Shown: positions 1-7,663 of the stretch, in pieces
Layout of the letters: every line of letters starts with the position of its first letter
Numbering within the stretch: the first letter of the stretch is position 1
Notes under the pieces: generated by a model
The model's input: only the letters and a program-made list of their open reading frames with translations
Told to the model about the DNA's origin: nothing
Database searches by the model: none
Source: Couchioplanes caeruleus
GTDB taxonomy: Bacteria; Actinomycetota; Actinomycetes; Mycobacteriales; Micromonosporaceae
Assembly (NCBI RefSeq): GCF_023499255.1
Contig: NZ_CP092183.1
Coordinates: forward strand, 503,501 to 567,500
DNA: 64,000 nucleotides
Reading direction: 5' to 3'
Position numbers and translations under genes: made by a program

Positions 1-611
1 CCGAGGTGCAGGTCGGCGTCGGGGGAGACGACGCCGGCCACCGACGGGTAGTCGTCGCGGTCGATGTGCGGGTCGTCGACACCCACCAGCTCCACCGAGC
101 GGCCGCCGGCCTTGAGCACCGTACGGGCGTTGTTGAGGTCCGCCCAGCCCGCGCCGGTGAACGCCGAGCGCAGGTCCTCGAACGGCAGATCGGCGCCCTG
201 GACGTACTCGCGTTGCGGCAGCAGATACTGCAGCGGGTTCTTCCACACCGGGCCGCGGTAGTCGTTGGAGCCGAACACGAACGCGCCGGGCAGGTCCAGC
301 AGCGGCCGGAGCGCCCGCTGCACGCCCGGTACGGCGTCCGGCGAGGCCATGTTGTCGCCGGTGACCACGACGAGGTCCGGGTCCGTGCCGGCCAGCGCCG
401 CGACCCAGGCCTGCTTGCGGTGCTGGCCGGGCATCATGTGCAGGTCCGACAGGTGCAGGATGCGCAACGGTTCGGCGTCGGGCTCCAGCACCGGGACGTT
501 GAAGCGGCGCAGCGTGAACAGGTTGCGTTCGATCAGGGACGCGTACGCGAATGTGGCGCCGCCGGCGGCGGTCACCGAGGCGGCCAGGGCGATAAAGGGA
601 CGCTTGCGCAT
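1..611 (-). CDS. Metallophosphoesterase, C-terminal part outside window
   Basis: The reverse strand reads from ATG at 611 without a stop to the left edge, so the gene is cut by the window. The first about 20 residues (MRKRPFIALAASVTAAGG) look like a membrane anchor or signal. Then come calcineurin-like phosphoesterase motifs: LHLSDLHM (D-x-H), VVTGDN (GDN) and FGSNDY (GN/SND), which bind the two metals. The H-bearing C-terminal motifs lie outside. This matches the metallophosphoesterase next to ponA2 in mycobacteria (Rv3683-like). The start is fixed by TACCCT on the reverse strand, 7 nt upstream, so the mRNA is probably leaderless. It is divergent from the YqeY gene, with 25 bp between start codons. 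Confidence 0.88.
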   Translation of the reverse strand, partial: MRKRPFIALAASVTAAGGATFAYASLIERNLFTLRRFNVPVLEPDAEPLRILHLSDLHMMPGQHRKQAWVAALAGTDPDLVVVTGDNMASPDAVPGVQRALRPLLDLPGAFVFGSNDYRGPVWKNPLQYLLPQREYVQGADLPFEDLRSAFTGAGWADLNNARTVLKAGGRSVELVGVDDPHIDRDDYPSVAGVVSPDADLHL

Positions 612-618
612 GACGGCA

Positions 619-628
619 AGGGTAGTTT
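619..628. promoter_or_regulatory. Divergent leaderless promoter pair with overlapping -10 boxes
   Basis: TAGTTT at 623-628 lies 8 nt before ATG 637 (+). Its neighbour AGGGTA at 619-624 is TACCCT on the reverse strand, 7 nt before ATG 611 (-). The two hexamers share the TA at 623-624, so only one can be melted at a time. Motif and spacing are seen; promoter activity is inferred. Confidence 0.6.
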
Positions 629-636
629 GACCGTCC

Positions 637-1089
637 ATGGGAACGCTGAAGGACCGCCTGAACGACGACCTGCACTCCGCCATGAAGGGCCGCGACGAGC
701 TGACCACGTCGACGCTGCGCATGGCGCTCTCCGCCCTCCGCACCGCCGAGGTGTCCGGTGACGCCGCGCGCGAGCTCTCGGACGACGAGGTGCTCGCCGT
801 GCTCACCAAGGAGGCGAAGAAGCGGCGCGAGGCCGCGACCGCCTTCCGGGACGCCGGCCGCGCGGACCAGGCCGAGAAGGAGACCGCCGAGGGGGAGATC
901 CTCGACCGCTACCTGCCGGCCCAGCTGAGCGACGAGGAGATCGCCGAGCTGGTCGCGGGCGCGCTGCGGGACGGCGGCTTCAGCGGGAAGGCCCAGATGG
1001 GCCCGGCCATGCGGGCGGTTCAGGCCGCGGTGGCGGGGCGCGCCGAGGGAGGCCGCGTGGCGGCGGAGGTACGCCGGCAGCTCGGCTGA
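637..1089 (+). CDS. GatB/YqeY domain protein
   Basis: This is a 150-residue protein of the YqeY family, the same length as typical members. It is an all-helical protein related to the tail domain of GatB, the tRNA-dependent amidotransferase subunit that binds tRNA. Recognisable family segments are the N-terminal LKDRLNDDLHSAMKGRD, the LRMALSALR helix, the KEAKKRREAATAF stretch and the EILDRYLPAQLSDEE motif that precedes the C-terminal three-helix domain. The physiological role of free-standing YqeY is not settled; an effect on tRNA-linked metabolism is only an inference. The start follows TAGTTT by 8 nt with no Shine-Dalgarno sequence. Confidence 0.9.
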   Translation: MGTLKDRLNDDLHSAMKGRDELTTSTLRMALSALRTAEVSGDAARELSDDEVLAVLTKEAKKRREAATAFRDAGRADQAEKETAEGEILDRYLPAQLSDEEIAELVAGALRDGGFSGKAQMGPAMRAVQAAVAGRAEGGRVAAEVRRQLG

Positions 1090-1103
1090 CACGCGTACGC
1101 AAG

Positions 1104-1134
1104 CGGGCGGGCCACCTCAGGGGTGACCCGCCCG
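1104..1134. terminator. Hairpin between convergent yqeY-like gene and ponA2
   Basis: CGGGCGGG (1104-1111) pairs with CCCGCCCG (1127-1134), and the inner CACC/GGTG extends the stem. There is no U-tract, as is usual for actinomycete terminators. It sits in the 65-bp gap between two converging genes and can serve both. Confidence 0.6.
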
Positions 1135-1154
1135 TCCTCGCTTCAGAACCTGTC

Positions 1155-3578
1155 CTACCGCCGCCCGGGTCTCGGCGGGATGATCGGGACGCGGGTGTCC
1201 GGCTTGGAGTCGGGTTTCTTGTCCTCTTTGCCCTTGCTGACCAGGATGCTGACGAAGCCGCCCTTGATGGTCCGGCCGTCGGGGCTGGTGCCGGCCGCGG
1301 TGCCCTTGGGGCAGTTCGACTCGACCTCCTGCCCGACGGAGGCGCTGAAGCCCGCGCTGCGCAGCCGGGCCTTGGCGCCGTCCACGGTCGCGCAGGTCAC
1401 GTCCGGGATCGACCGCTGGTCGCCGATCGAGATCTTCCGGTCGCCCGGCTTCTTGAACTGGACCTTCGGCTTGCCCTCCATGTAGTCGCGCATCGTGTCC
1501 CACACCGCGGGGTTGACGATCGCGTGCGACATGCGGTCGGAGTGGTCGGCGTAGTCCGGGTTGACCAGGTAGCCCGCCACGGTCAGCGAGTTGCTGCTGA
1601 TGATCAGCGCGGCGGTCTTGTCGTGGTCGGTGGTGCCGGTCTTGCCGTAGATCGGGTGCTTGATGATGCTGTGCGCCTGCGGCGCCGTACGGCCCTTGCA
1701 GCTGCCGAGCTGGGCGCTGTCGCCGACCGGGCAGCGGGCCGCGTCGATCGCCGCGCGCGCCACGTCCGGGGAGGTGGCGCGGGTGCAGTGCGGCTTGCCG
1801 ACGTCGATCTTCTCGCCGTCCTGCGCGGTGATCTGCTCGACGGGGGTGGGCGTGCAGTACATGCCGTCGCCGGCCAGCGTGGCGTACGCGTTCGCCATGT
1901 CCAGCGGGGTGGAGGAGGAGACGCCGAGGGTGAACGCGCCCCACTGGTGCGCGGACTGCTCGGTGGCGGCGAAGTCGGCGTCCTGTTTGGCGCGGAACTG
2001 CACGCCGAAGCGTCTCGCCACGTCGACGACCTTCTCCGCGCCGACCCGTTCCTGCAGCGGTACGAAGTACGTGTTGACCGACGCGCCGAAGCCGGTCCAC
2101 ATGTTGAAGACGCCGGCCTCGTTCTTCGCCGCGTTCGACGGGCAGTAGTACTTGCCGTTACAGGTCGAGGGGCCGGGCGCGATGATGTACTTCGACACGT
2201 ACCGGGGCGGGGCGTCGATCGGGTAGGCGAGCGGGTAGCCGTTCTCCAGCGCCGCGACCACCGTGAAGATCTTGAACACCGAGCCGGCCTGGTAACCGGT
2301 GATGTCGCCACCGCCACTGAGCAGCGGGTTCGTGGTGTTCGGGTACGTGCCCCGGATCTTCTTGCGCGCCTTGCGCGGGTCCGAGGAGATCTTGTTCTGC
2401 GGCTTGTCCGGGTCGTCGAGCTTGAAGCGGCGGTTGGCGGCGAGCGCGCGGACCTTGCCGGTGCCGGGCTGGACGCCGGCCAGGAGCAGCGCGTTCTTGT
2501 TCTTCTCCTTGATGTGGTCCCCGATGTTCTCCCGCGCCGCGCTCTGTGCGGTGATGTCCATGGAGGTCTGGATGCGGTAGCCACCGCTCTTGAGCCGCCG
2601 CTCGCGGTCGTACGTGGTGGCGCCGAACTCGTTGCGGCTCAGCCACCAGCGGTAGAAGTAGTCGCAGAAGAAGCCCCAGTGGTTCTTCGCCACCGAGACG
2701 CAGCCGTTGCCGGTCCGCTTGACCGTCTTGCTGATCTTGGTGTTGGTCGCCTTCTTGGCCTCGTCCGGGGTGATGAAGCCGAGCTCCAGCATGTCGTTGA
2801 CCACGTAGTTGCGCCGGGCCAGCGCCTGCGGGTAGCCGCTGGCGGTGGTCGGGTTGAACGCGGTGGGCGCCTTCACCATGCTGGCGAGCAGGGCGGACTC
2901 GGCGATGCTGAGGTCCTTCGGCTTCTTCTGGAAGTACACCTGGCTGGCGGCGTAGACGCCGTACGCGCCGTTGCCGAAGGGCGCCGCGTTCAGGTAGCGC
3001 TCGAGAATCTGCTCCTTGGTGAGCTCTTTCTCGACCTGCATCGCGTACTTCATCTCGGTGATCTTGCGCTTGGGGCTGTCCTTGGTGGCGTCGACGACTT
3101 CCTGCGGGTTCGTCGCCGAATAGGCCAGGGACATGCGGACGTACTGCATCGTGAGCGTCGAGGCGCCCTGCGTGGACGACTTGCCGCTGTTGTTGTTCAC
3201 GAATGCGCGGGCGACGCCTTTGAGGTCGACGCCGTTGTGCTTGTAGAACTCGTGGTCCTCGGCCGCGATGATCGCGTGCTGCATGTTGACCGAGATGTCC
3301 TTCAGCGGCGCGTCACTGCGGAACTCGTCGTAGAAGACCGAGATCTGCGTTTTGTTGTCGGACGCGAAGATCCGGCTGATCTGGGGCGCGCTGGCCTGCT
3401 TGAGTTCGCTGGGCAGGCTCGCGAAGGTCTCCCCGCCCGCCTTGGCGGCCAGGCCGGACATCGCGACGGCGGGGAATGCCGCGGCGGCCACGACGACGCC
3501 GGCCAGCAGTCCGCAGATCAGCAGCGAGGTCGCATTGGCGAAGATGTTGTGATCGCGTCTGCGCATCCAGGAGCTCAC
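1155..3578 (-). CDS. ponA2: Bifunctional class A penicillin-binding protein with PASTA domain (PonA2-like)
   Basis: An 807-residue membrane-anchored peptidoglycan synthase. One transmembrane segment lies near residues 15-40. The glycosyltransferase-51 domain follows (about 80-270), with the EDHEFYKHNGVD motif holding the catalytic Glu and the STLTMQYVR segment. The transpeptidase domain carries the SxxK nucleophile (SVFK, near 432), the SVN motif and KTGTT near 646. A single PASTA domain (about 715-780, RSIPDVTCATVDGAKA) ends the protein. It polymerises and cross-links peptidoglycan outside the membrane. GTG at 3578 is chosen because TACCCT stands 6 nt upstream. The neighbouring wblA and ArsA pair is the arrangement around mycobacterial ponA2 (Rv3682). 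Confidence 0.93.
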   Translation of the reverse strand: MSSWMRRRDHNIFANATSLLICGLLAGVVVAAAAFPAVAMSGLAAKAGGETFASLPSELKQASAPQISRIFASDNKTQISVFYDEFRSDAPLKDISVNMQHAIIAAEDHEFYKHNGVDLKGVARAFVNNNSGKSSTQGASTLTMQYVRMSLAYSATNPQEVVDATKDSPKRKITEMKYAMQVEKELTKEQILERYLNAAPFGNGAYGVYAASQVYFQKKPKDLSIAESALLASMVKAPTAFNPTTASGYPQALARRNYVVNDMLELGFITPDEAKKATNTKISKTVKRTGNGCVSVAKNHWGFFCDYFYRWWLSRNEFGATTYDRERRLKSGGYRIQTSMDITAQSAARENIGDHIKEKNKNALLLAGVQPGTGKVRALAANRRFKLDDPDKPQNKISSDPRKARKKIRGTYPNTTNPLLSGGGDITGYQAGSVFKIFTVVAALENGYPLAYPIDAPPRYVSKYIIAPGPSTCNGKYYCPSNAAKNEAGVFNMWTGFGASVNTYFVPLQERVGAEKVVDVARRFGVQFRAKQDADFAATEQSAHQWGAFTLGVSSSTPLDMANAYATLAGDGMYCTPTPVEQITAQDGEKIDVGKPHCTRATSPDVARAAIDAARCPVGDSAQLGSCKGRTAPQAHSIIKHPIYGKTGTTDHDKTAALIISSNSLTVAGYLVNPDYADHSDRMSHAIVNPAVWDTMRDYMEGKPKVQFKKPGDRKISIGDQRSIPDVTCATVDGAKARLRSAGFSASVGQEVESNCPKGTAAGTSPDGRTIKGGFVSILVSKGKEDKKPDSKPDTRVPIIPPRPGRR

Positions 3579-3882
3579 GTGAGCAGGGTACGCGAAAGAA
3601 GCGCCCGGCCAAGTGTCGAGATGGCCACGGTTCGCCCAGAATCATCCTGCCCTTACGGTCGGCAGCGCGTGGCGTTTTCTGCGAATTTCGGGGAACTTTT
3701 CGCTGTCCGGTCTGGGCGTGATGGCCGTAACTCCCGAGAGATACGTATTTGAGGGACAACGTTGCGTAATCGACCGACTACGGAGCATGATGGTCCGGCG
3801 AGCTGTCGCACGACGTCTGCACGGCTTGGGGGACATGAGCCCGCAGACGTCAGGGGGTTATGGCAAGGGGGGACGTAAACAG
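3579..3882. other. Divergent intergenic region ponA2 / wblA
   Basis: This 304-bp gap holds the leaderless ponA2 promoter at its left end and the wblA leader at its right. A run AAGGGGGG at 3865-3872 is the wblA Shine-Dalgarno. wblA-type genes often have long leaders, but I see no clear operator or -35/-10 pair that I would defend in the middle of the gap. Confidence 0.5.
3585..3590 (-). promoter_or_regulatory. -10 box, leaderless ponA2
   Basis: TACCCT on the reverse strand, followed by 6 nt and then GTG at 3578. No Shine-Dalgarno is present. Confidence 0.55.
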
Positions 3883-4185
3883 ATGGGGATGATCAGCGAC
3901 TGGCCCAGCATGGCGGCGTGTCAGAGTGGCGACCCTGACGCGCTGTTCGTGCAGGGCGCCGAGCAGAACGTGGCGAAGAGGATCTGCCGCAGCTGCCCGG
4001 TCCGCTACGAATGCCTCGCCGACGCGCTGGACAACCGGATCGAGTTCGGTGTCTGGGGAGGCATGACCGAGCGGGAGCGCCGCGCACTGCTGCGCCGGCA
4101 CCCGCACGTGGCGAGCTGGCGGAAGATGTTCGAAGCCGCGCTGCGCGAGAAGGGCGCCGACAAGGTGCTCGTCTCGACCCGCTGA
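3883..4185 (+). CDS. wblA: WhiB-family Fe-S regulator (WblA/WhiB4 type)
   Basis: A 100-residue WhiB-like protein. Four cysteines (C13, C35, C38, C44; C-x21-C-x2-C-x5-C) ligate the [4Fe-4S] cluster. The GVWGG turn (about 56-60) is followed by a basic C-terminal helix (RERRALLRRH) used for DNA or sigma-factor contact. Longer upstream reading is possible, but ATG 3883 has a good Shine-Dalgarno (AAGGGGGG) about 10 nt before it. Position between ponA2 and the ArsA pair identifies it as the WhiB4/WblA orthologue, which in mycobacteria responds to redox stress and in Streptomyces controls development and antibiotic genes. It is convergent with the ArsA gene, 11 bp apart. Confidence 0.93.
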   Translation: MGMISDWPSMAACQSGDPDALFVQGAEQNVAKRICRSCPVRYECLADALDNRIEFGVWGGMTERERRALLRRHPHVASWRKMFEAALREKGADKVLVSTR

Positions 4186-4196
4186 TTCGATGTGAT

Positions 4197-5336
4197 TCAC
4201 GCGGTCAGCGCATCGCCGATCGTTCGCAGCCCGTCGACGTCGTGGACGTCGGCGGGCTGCGCCGTCACCGCCACCGCCGGCACCTGCGGGAACGCGTCGG
4301 TGAAGCGGGCGGCGACCCGTACCTCCCGCTCGATCAGCCGGAGCAGCCCGGCGTGCACCCGCAGCGCGTCCGCGGTCGTGCGCTGATCACCCGCCGCGTC
4401 GAGCGCGGCGGCCGCCGCCTCGGCCTCGGCCGCCGGAACCGACTCCAGGGCCGCCTGATGGGTGCGGTTGAGCACCAGCCCGGCGAGCGGCATCCGCTCC
4501 GCGACCAGCCGCTCCGCGAAATACGCGGCCTCGCGGACCGCGTCGCGCTCCGGTGCTGCGACCACCAGGAACGCGGTCTGCGGGTCCTGCAGGATGCGGT
4601 ACGTCTCGTCCGCGCGCTGCCGGAAGCCGCCGAACATGGAGTCCAGGGCGGCGACGAAGCCGGACAGGTCGGTCAGCAGCTGGGCGCCGAGGATCTTCTG
4701 CACCGCCCGCGAGAAGATCCCGAACGAGGCCGTGACCAGGCTGAACATGCTGCGCCCGCCGCGCGCCGGCGCCATGAGCATGCGCAGCATCCGGCCGTCG
4801 AGGAAGCGCGACAGGCGCGCCGGGGCGTCCAGGAAGTCGAGCGCCGAGCGCGACGGCGGGGTGTCCACCACGATCAGGTCCCACTCGTCGCGGGAGCGCA
4901 GCTGACCCAGCTTCTCCATCGCCATGTACTCCTGCGTGCCGGAGAACGTCGAGCTCATGGCCTGGTAGAAGGGGTTGGCGAAGATCTCCGCGGCGCGCTG
5001 CGGCGAGGTGTGCGCCTGCACGACCTCGTCGAACGTGCGCTTCATGTCGAGCATCATGGCGTGCAGCTCGCCGCCGGTCGCCTCGGTGTCGATGCCCTTG
5101 ACCTGCCGCGGCGTGTTGTCCAGCTCGTTGAGGCCCATGGACTGGGCCAGCCGGCGGGCCGGGTCGATGGTGAGCACGACGGTGCGGCGGCCGTGCCGCT
5201 CGGCGGCCCGGAGGCCCAGGGCGGCCGCCGTCGTCGTCTTGCCCACGCCGCCCGCGCCGCAGCACACGACGATGCGGATGGCCGGGTCGGCGAGCAGGGC
5301 GTCGACGTCCAGGCGCGGAGCGGTCTGATCAGCCAC
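4197..5336 (-). CDS. ArsA/GET3-type ATPase, second of pair (Rv3680-like)
   Basis: A 379-residue cytosolic ATPase of the ArsA/GET3 family. The deviant P-loop CGAGGVGKTTTAAALG lies near the N-terminus, switch I is seen in LTIDPARRLAQ, and IVVDTPPSRSALDFLDAP is the switch II/A-loop region. The family couples ATP hydrolysis to cargo binding (tail-anchored proteins or anions); no arsenite-binding Cys triad is evident, so arsenite export is unlikely. It pairs with the next gene as in M. tuberculosis Rv3679-Rv3680. A longer reading from GTG 5357 exists, but TACGCT lies 6 nt before GTG 5336, so I place a leaderless start there. Confidence 0.88.
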   Translation of the reverse strand: MADQTAPRLDVDALLADPAIRIVVCCGAGGVGKTTTAAALGLRAAERHGRRTVVLTIDPARRLAQSMGLNELDNTPRQVKGIDTEATGGELHAMMLDMKRTFDEVVQAHTSPQRAAEIFANPFYQAMSSTFSGTQEYMAMEKLGQLRSRDEWDLIVVDTPPSRSALDFLDAPARLSRFLDGRMLRMLMAPARGGRSMFSLVTASFGIFSRAVQKILGAQLLTDLSGFVAALDSMFGGFRQRADETYRILQDPQTAFLVVAAPERDAVREAAYFAERLVAERMPLAGLVLNRTHQAALESVPAAEAEAAAAALDAAGDQRTTADALRVHAGLLRLIEREVRVAARFTDAFPQVPAVAVTAQPADVHDVDGLRTIGDALTA

Positions 5337-5342
5337 GCTTCG

Positions 5343-5348
5343 AGCGTA
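5343..5348 (-). promoter_or_regulatory. -10 box, leaderless ArsA-2
   Basis: TACGCT on the reverse strand, then CGAAGC (6 nt), then GTG 5336. The same sequence with one extra A stands before the other ArsA gene. Confidence 0.5.
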
Positions 5349-5408
5349 CTGACTCACCAGGGGCAGCGCGGGCCGGAGCGCTGCTGTCTGTGGTGGGTCA
5401 GACAGCTA

Positions 5409-6359
5409 TCAGACACTCATGAGTACAGCGGCGAGCCGATGGAGGCCGTCGCGGTCCACGCCGTCCTCCAGCATCGGCAGCTCCACCATCGGGTGGTCAG
5501 CCTCGGTCAGGTCGGCCCGCAGCGACTCCTCCAGCTCGCGCCGGGTGAGGTGCGCCTTCGCCTCGGCCTGCAACCCGGCGACCGTCGCCGGGTCGGTCGG
5601 CAGACCGGCCGCGGCCAGCCCGCGCTTCAGCTCGGTCTTGGTGACCTTGGCGCCGGCCAGCAGCGGCGGCCGGGCGCCGTTGACGATGATCCGGCCGACC
5701 GGGATGTTCAGCGCGCGCAGCTCGCCGATCGCGTCCAGGCTCTCCTGGACCGGCATCTCCTCGAGCAGCGTGACGACGTGCACCGAGGTCATCGGGGAGC
5801 GCAGCAGGGAGGCGACGCCGTCGCTCTGGGTCTTGATCGGGCCCATCTTCGCCAGCTTCGCGGTCTCGGCCGTCACGTTCAGGAACCGGCCGATCCGGCC
5901 GGTCGGTGGCGCGTCCAGCACCACCGCGTCGTACGCGCGCCGGCCGTCCGCCGAGCGCGTGGTCGCCTCCTTCACCTTGCCGGTGAGCAGGACGTCCCGC
6001 AGGCCGGGGGCGATCGTGGTGGCGAAGTCGATCGCACCGATCTTGCGCAGGGCGCGGCCGGCGGCGCCCAGCTTGTAGAACATGTCGAGGTACTCGAGCA
6101 GGGCCTCCTCGGGATCCACCGCCAGCGCCCGCACCTCGCCGTCGGCCTCAGCCGGGGTGGCGATCCGCAGCTCCTCGTACGGCAGCGGCTCGGTGCCGAA
6201 GAGCTGGGCGATGCCCTGCCGCCCCTCGACCTCGACGAGCAGCGTGCGGTGCCCGCCGGCCGCCAGCCCCAGCGCCAGCGCCGCCGCCACGGTGGTCTTG
6301 CCCGTCCCGCCCTTGCCCGTCACCACGTGCAGACGGGCGGGCCAACTGTTCCTACCCAC
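5409..6359 (-). CDS. ArsA/GET3-type ATPase, first of pair (Rv3679-like)
   Basis: A 316-residue paralogue of the following ATPase, shorter by about 60 residues. It has the deviant Walker A motif VTGKGGTGKTTVAAALA, the VEVEGRQGIAQLFG segment and VLDAPPTGRIGRFLNV as switch II. Residues DFATTIAPGLRDVLLTGKV form the variable helical region that usually contacts cargo. The two proteins probably form a heteromeric complex, as reported for the mycobacterial pair. A start at GTG 6380 is possible, but TACGCT stands 7 nt before GTG 6359, which I prefer. The gene follows the membrane protein at 6384-7259 on the same strand. Confidence 0.88.
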   Translation of the reverse strand: MGRNSWPARLHVVTGKGGTGKTTVAAALALGLAAGGHRTLLVEVEGRQGIAQLFGTEPLPYEELRIATPAEADGEVRALAVDPEEALLEYLDMFYKLGAAGRALRKIGAIDFATTIAPGLRDVLLTGKVKEATTRSADGRRAYDAVVLDAPPTGRIGRFLNVTAETAKLAKMGPIKTQSDGVASLLRSPMTSVHVVTLLEEMPVQESLDAIGELRALNIPVGRIIVNGARPPLLAGAKVTKTELKRGLAAAGLPTDPATVAGLQAEAKAHLTRRELEESLRADLTEADHPMVELPMLEDGVDRDGLHRLAAVLMSV

Positions 6360-6366
6360 GCTTTCG

Positions 6367-6372
6367 AGCGTA
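6367..6372 (-). promoter_or_regulatory. -10 box, leaderless ArsA-1
   Basis: TACGCT on the reverse strand, then CGAAAGC (7 nt), then GTG 6359. It lies at the very end of the upstream membrane-protein gene. Confidence 0.5.
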
Positions 6373-6383
6373 CGTGTCATCTC

Positions 6384-7259
6384 TCAGCCGTTGATGTCGC
6401 AGACGAGCCAGCCGGTCTTGCGGACCACCGTGAACGTCAGCTGCTGCTGGGCGGCCTTCTCGTCGTCCGTGGTCATGGTGAGCTGCACGGCCACCACGGC
6501 CTTCTTCTCGCTCTGCCCCGAGACGGCGGGCTCGGTCCACCGGAAGACCGGGGACTGGTACTCGTTGGCGTACCCCCTGATCCGGTTGATCCGCTCCTTG
6601 AGCTGGTCCTGGTCGCGGGCCTCGCGGCAGACGAGGTCGCCGGCCGCGCCCGCGTCCTGCTGGGTGTAGGCGGCGGTGAGGAACCGGTCGACGGCCGTGG
6701 CCGGGTCGGGCGAGCCCTTGCCGCTGTCGGCGTTGCGCAGCAGCATCAGCGCGGAGAGCGTGCCGCCGCCGAAGAGCAGCAGCGTCAGGACCAGGGCGAG
6801 CGCGACCCACAGCGCGGTACGCCGCCGCCTAGGCGGGCCGGCCACCACGGTCTCGGTGGTGTGCGGGTCGAACGGCACCTCCCACGGCTGCGGCAGCATG
6901 CTCAGCGGGATGGCCTCGGTGGGCTGGTCGTGCTGGATGCCGGGCTGGACCTCGGCGGGCGGGGAGTGCTCGAAGGCCAGGTGCTCGGGCGGATGCGTAC
7001 GCCACTCGCCCGGCTTCTCGTGCTTGGCGTGCCACGGCCCGGCCGGCGGCTCCTGGTGCCAGACGATCTCGCCCTCGACCGTCTCGGCCTCGACCACTGG
7101 CGTGGGCCGGTCCTCGTGGCCGGGTTCGCCGGGGTACGCCCCCAGCGGCGGCCACTGTGGTGCGCTCGGTGCCTGCGCGTCGGTGAGGTCCGACGCCGGC
7201 GCCTCCTCGGCGGCGATGGAGGACGCCCGCGGGGTCCGGCCCGGCGGCTGTTCCGTCAT
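6384..7259 (-). CDS. Membrane-anchored protein with small extracellular two-Cys domain
   Basis: A 291-residue protein I cannot name. Residues 1-145 are Pro/Glu-rich and unstructured and probably cytoplasmic, with a basic RRRRTA stop. One transmembrane helix follows (about 150-172, LWVALALVLTLLLFGGGTLSALMLL). The last about 110 residues form a compact domain (PATAVDRFLTAAYTQQD...C...WLVCDING) with two cysteines, probably a disulfide, and an NTF2/DUF4878-like pattern. The protein at 45043-45573 has the same plan (helix, AVVDNFIAAYL, Cys, WRVCG). ATG 7259 has a G-rich Shine-Dalgarno and a TAACCT hexamer further upstream. Confidence 0.75.
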   Translation of the reverse strand: MTEQPPGRTPRASSIAAEEAPASDLTDAQAPSAPQWPPLGAYPGEPGHEDRPTPVVEAETVEGEIVWHQEPPAGPWHAKHEKPGEWRTHPPEHLAFEHSPPAEVQPGIQHDQPTEAIPLSMLPQPWEVPFDPHTTETVVAGPPRRRRTALWVALALVLTLLLFGGGTLSALMLLRNADSGKGSPDPATAVDRFLTAAYTQQDAGAAGDLVCREARDQDQLKERINRIRGYANEYQSPVFRWTEPAVSGQSEKKAVVAVQLTMTTDDEKAAQQQLTFTVVRKTGWLVCDING

Positions 7260-7341
7260 CGAACCCCCTGATCAACGCCCGTTGCGGCTCACCTGAAGGT
7301 TAGTGGAATCCGGTCGGGCGCGAGGCCGCTCCGGGCGTGAC

Positions 7342-7347
7342 TAGGCT
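7342..7347 (+). promoter_or_regulatory. -10 box of the DUF4177-ridA operon
   Basis: TAGGCT preceded by TGAC, an extended -10. The transcript would have a short leader with a Shine-Dalgarno (AGGGAG) before ATG 7390. Confidence 0.45.
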
Positions 7348-7389
7348 GTCGCGCAGGCATCCGATCTACCGCAGGGAGCTGGGCGAGCA

Positions 7390-7545
7390 ATGCAGAAGTG
7401 GGAGTACGTGACCGTGCCGCTGCTGGTCCACGCGACCAAGCAGATCCTCGACAACTGGGGTGAGGACGGCTGGGAGCTGGTGCAGGTCGTGCCCGGCCCC
7501 AACCAGGAGCAGCTCGTCGCGTACATGAAGCGGGCAAAGTCGTGA
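7390..7545 (+). CDS. DUF4177 small protein
   Basis: A 51-residue protein beginning MQKWEYVTVPLLVHATKQIL, with the DNWGEDGWELVQVVPGP core typical of DUF4177, and ending in YMKRAKS. The function of the family is unknown. AGGGAG about 12 nt upstream is the ribosome-binding site. It corresponds to Rv3678A, which likewise precedes the RidA gene. The stop codon overlaps a GTG (GTGA at 7542-7545) that opens the first copy of the 59-bp duplication described next. Confidence 0.85.
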   Translation: MQKWEYVTVPLLVHATKQILDNWGEDGWELVQVVPGPNQEQLVAYMKRAKS

Positions 7546-7659
7546 TCGACTGCACGGAGCGAAGCGACGGCCAGGAGAGCACGACAACGGAGGTGCAGCC
7601 GTGATCGACTGCACGGAGCGAAGCGACGGCCAGGAGAGCACGACAACGGAGGTGCAGCC
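7542..7659 (+). repeat. 59-bp perfect tandem duplication
   Basis: The 59 bp at 7542-7600 are repeated without change at 7601-7659, directly followed by the ridA start at 7660. Each copy begins with GTGA and ends with the ribosome-binding sequence GGAGGTGCAGCC. Each copy can be read as a 20-codon frame starting GTG-ATC-GAC-TGC and stopping at a TGA that overlaps the next GTG. The duplication therefore multiplies a start-stop-coupled unit between DUF4177 and ridA. Confidence 0.95.
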
Positions 7660-7663
7660 GTGA
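7601..7663 (+). CDS. Possible 20-residue coupled mini-ORF (second repeat copy)
   Basis: GTG 7601 follows GGAGG at a good distance (within the first repeat copy), encodes VIDCTERSDGQESTTTEVQP and stops at TGA 7661-7663, overlapping the ridA GTG by 4 bp. The first copy (7542-7604) encodes the same peptide. Whether the peptide is made is unknown. The frame is preserved in both copies only because they are identical, so coding function is a guess. Confidence 0.2.
   Translation: MIDCTERSDGQESTTTEVQP

Noticed and set aside
4011..7271. Very long antisense open frame over the two ArsA genes (and similar ones at 1524-3752, 9567-12680, 26353-30315, 56199-58922)
   Set aside because: High-GC genes leave long stop-free frames on the other strand. 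The translations are Arg/Ala/Gly-rich without domains, and the sense frames are clear gene families.
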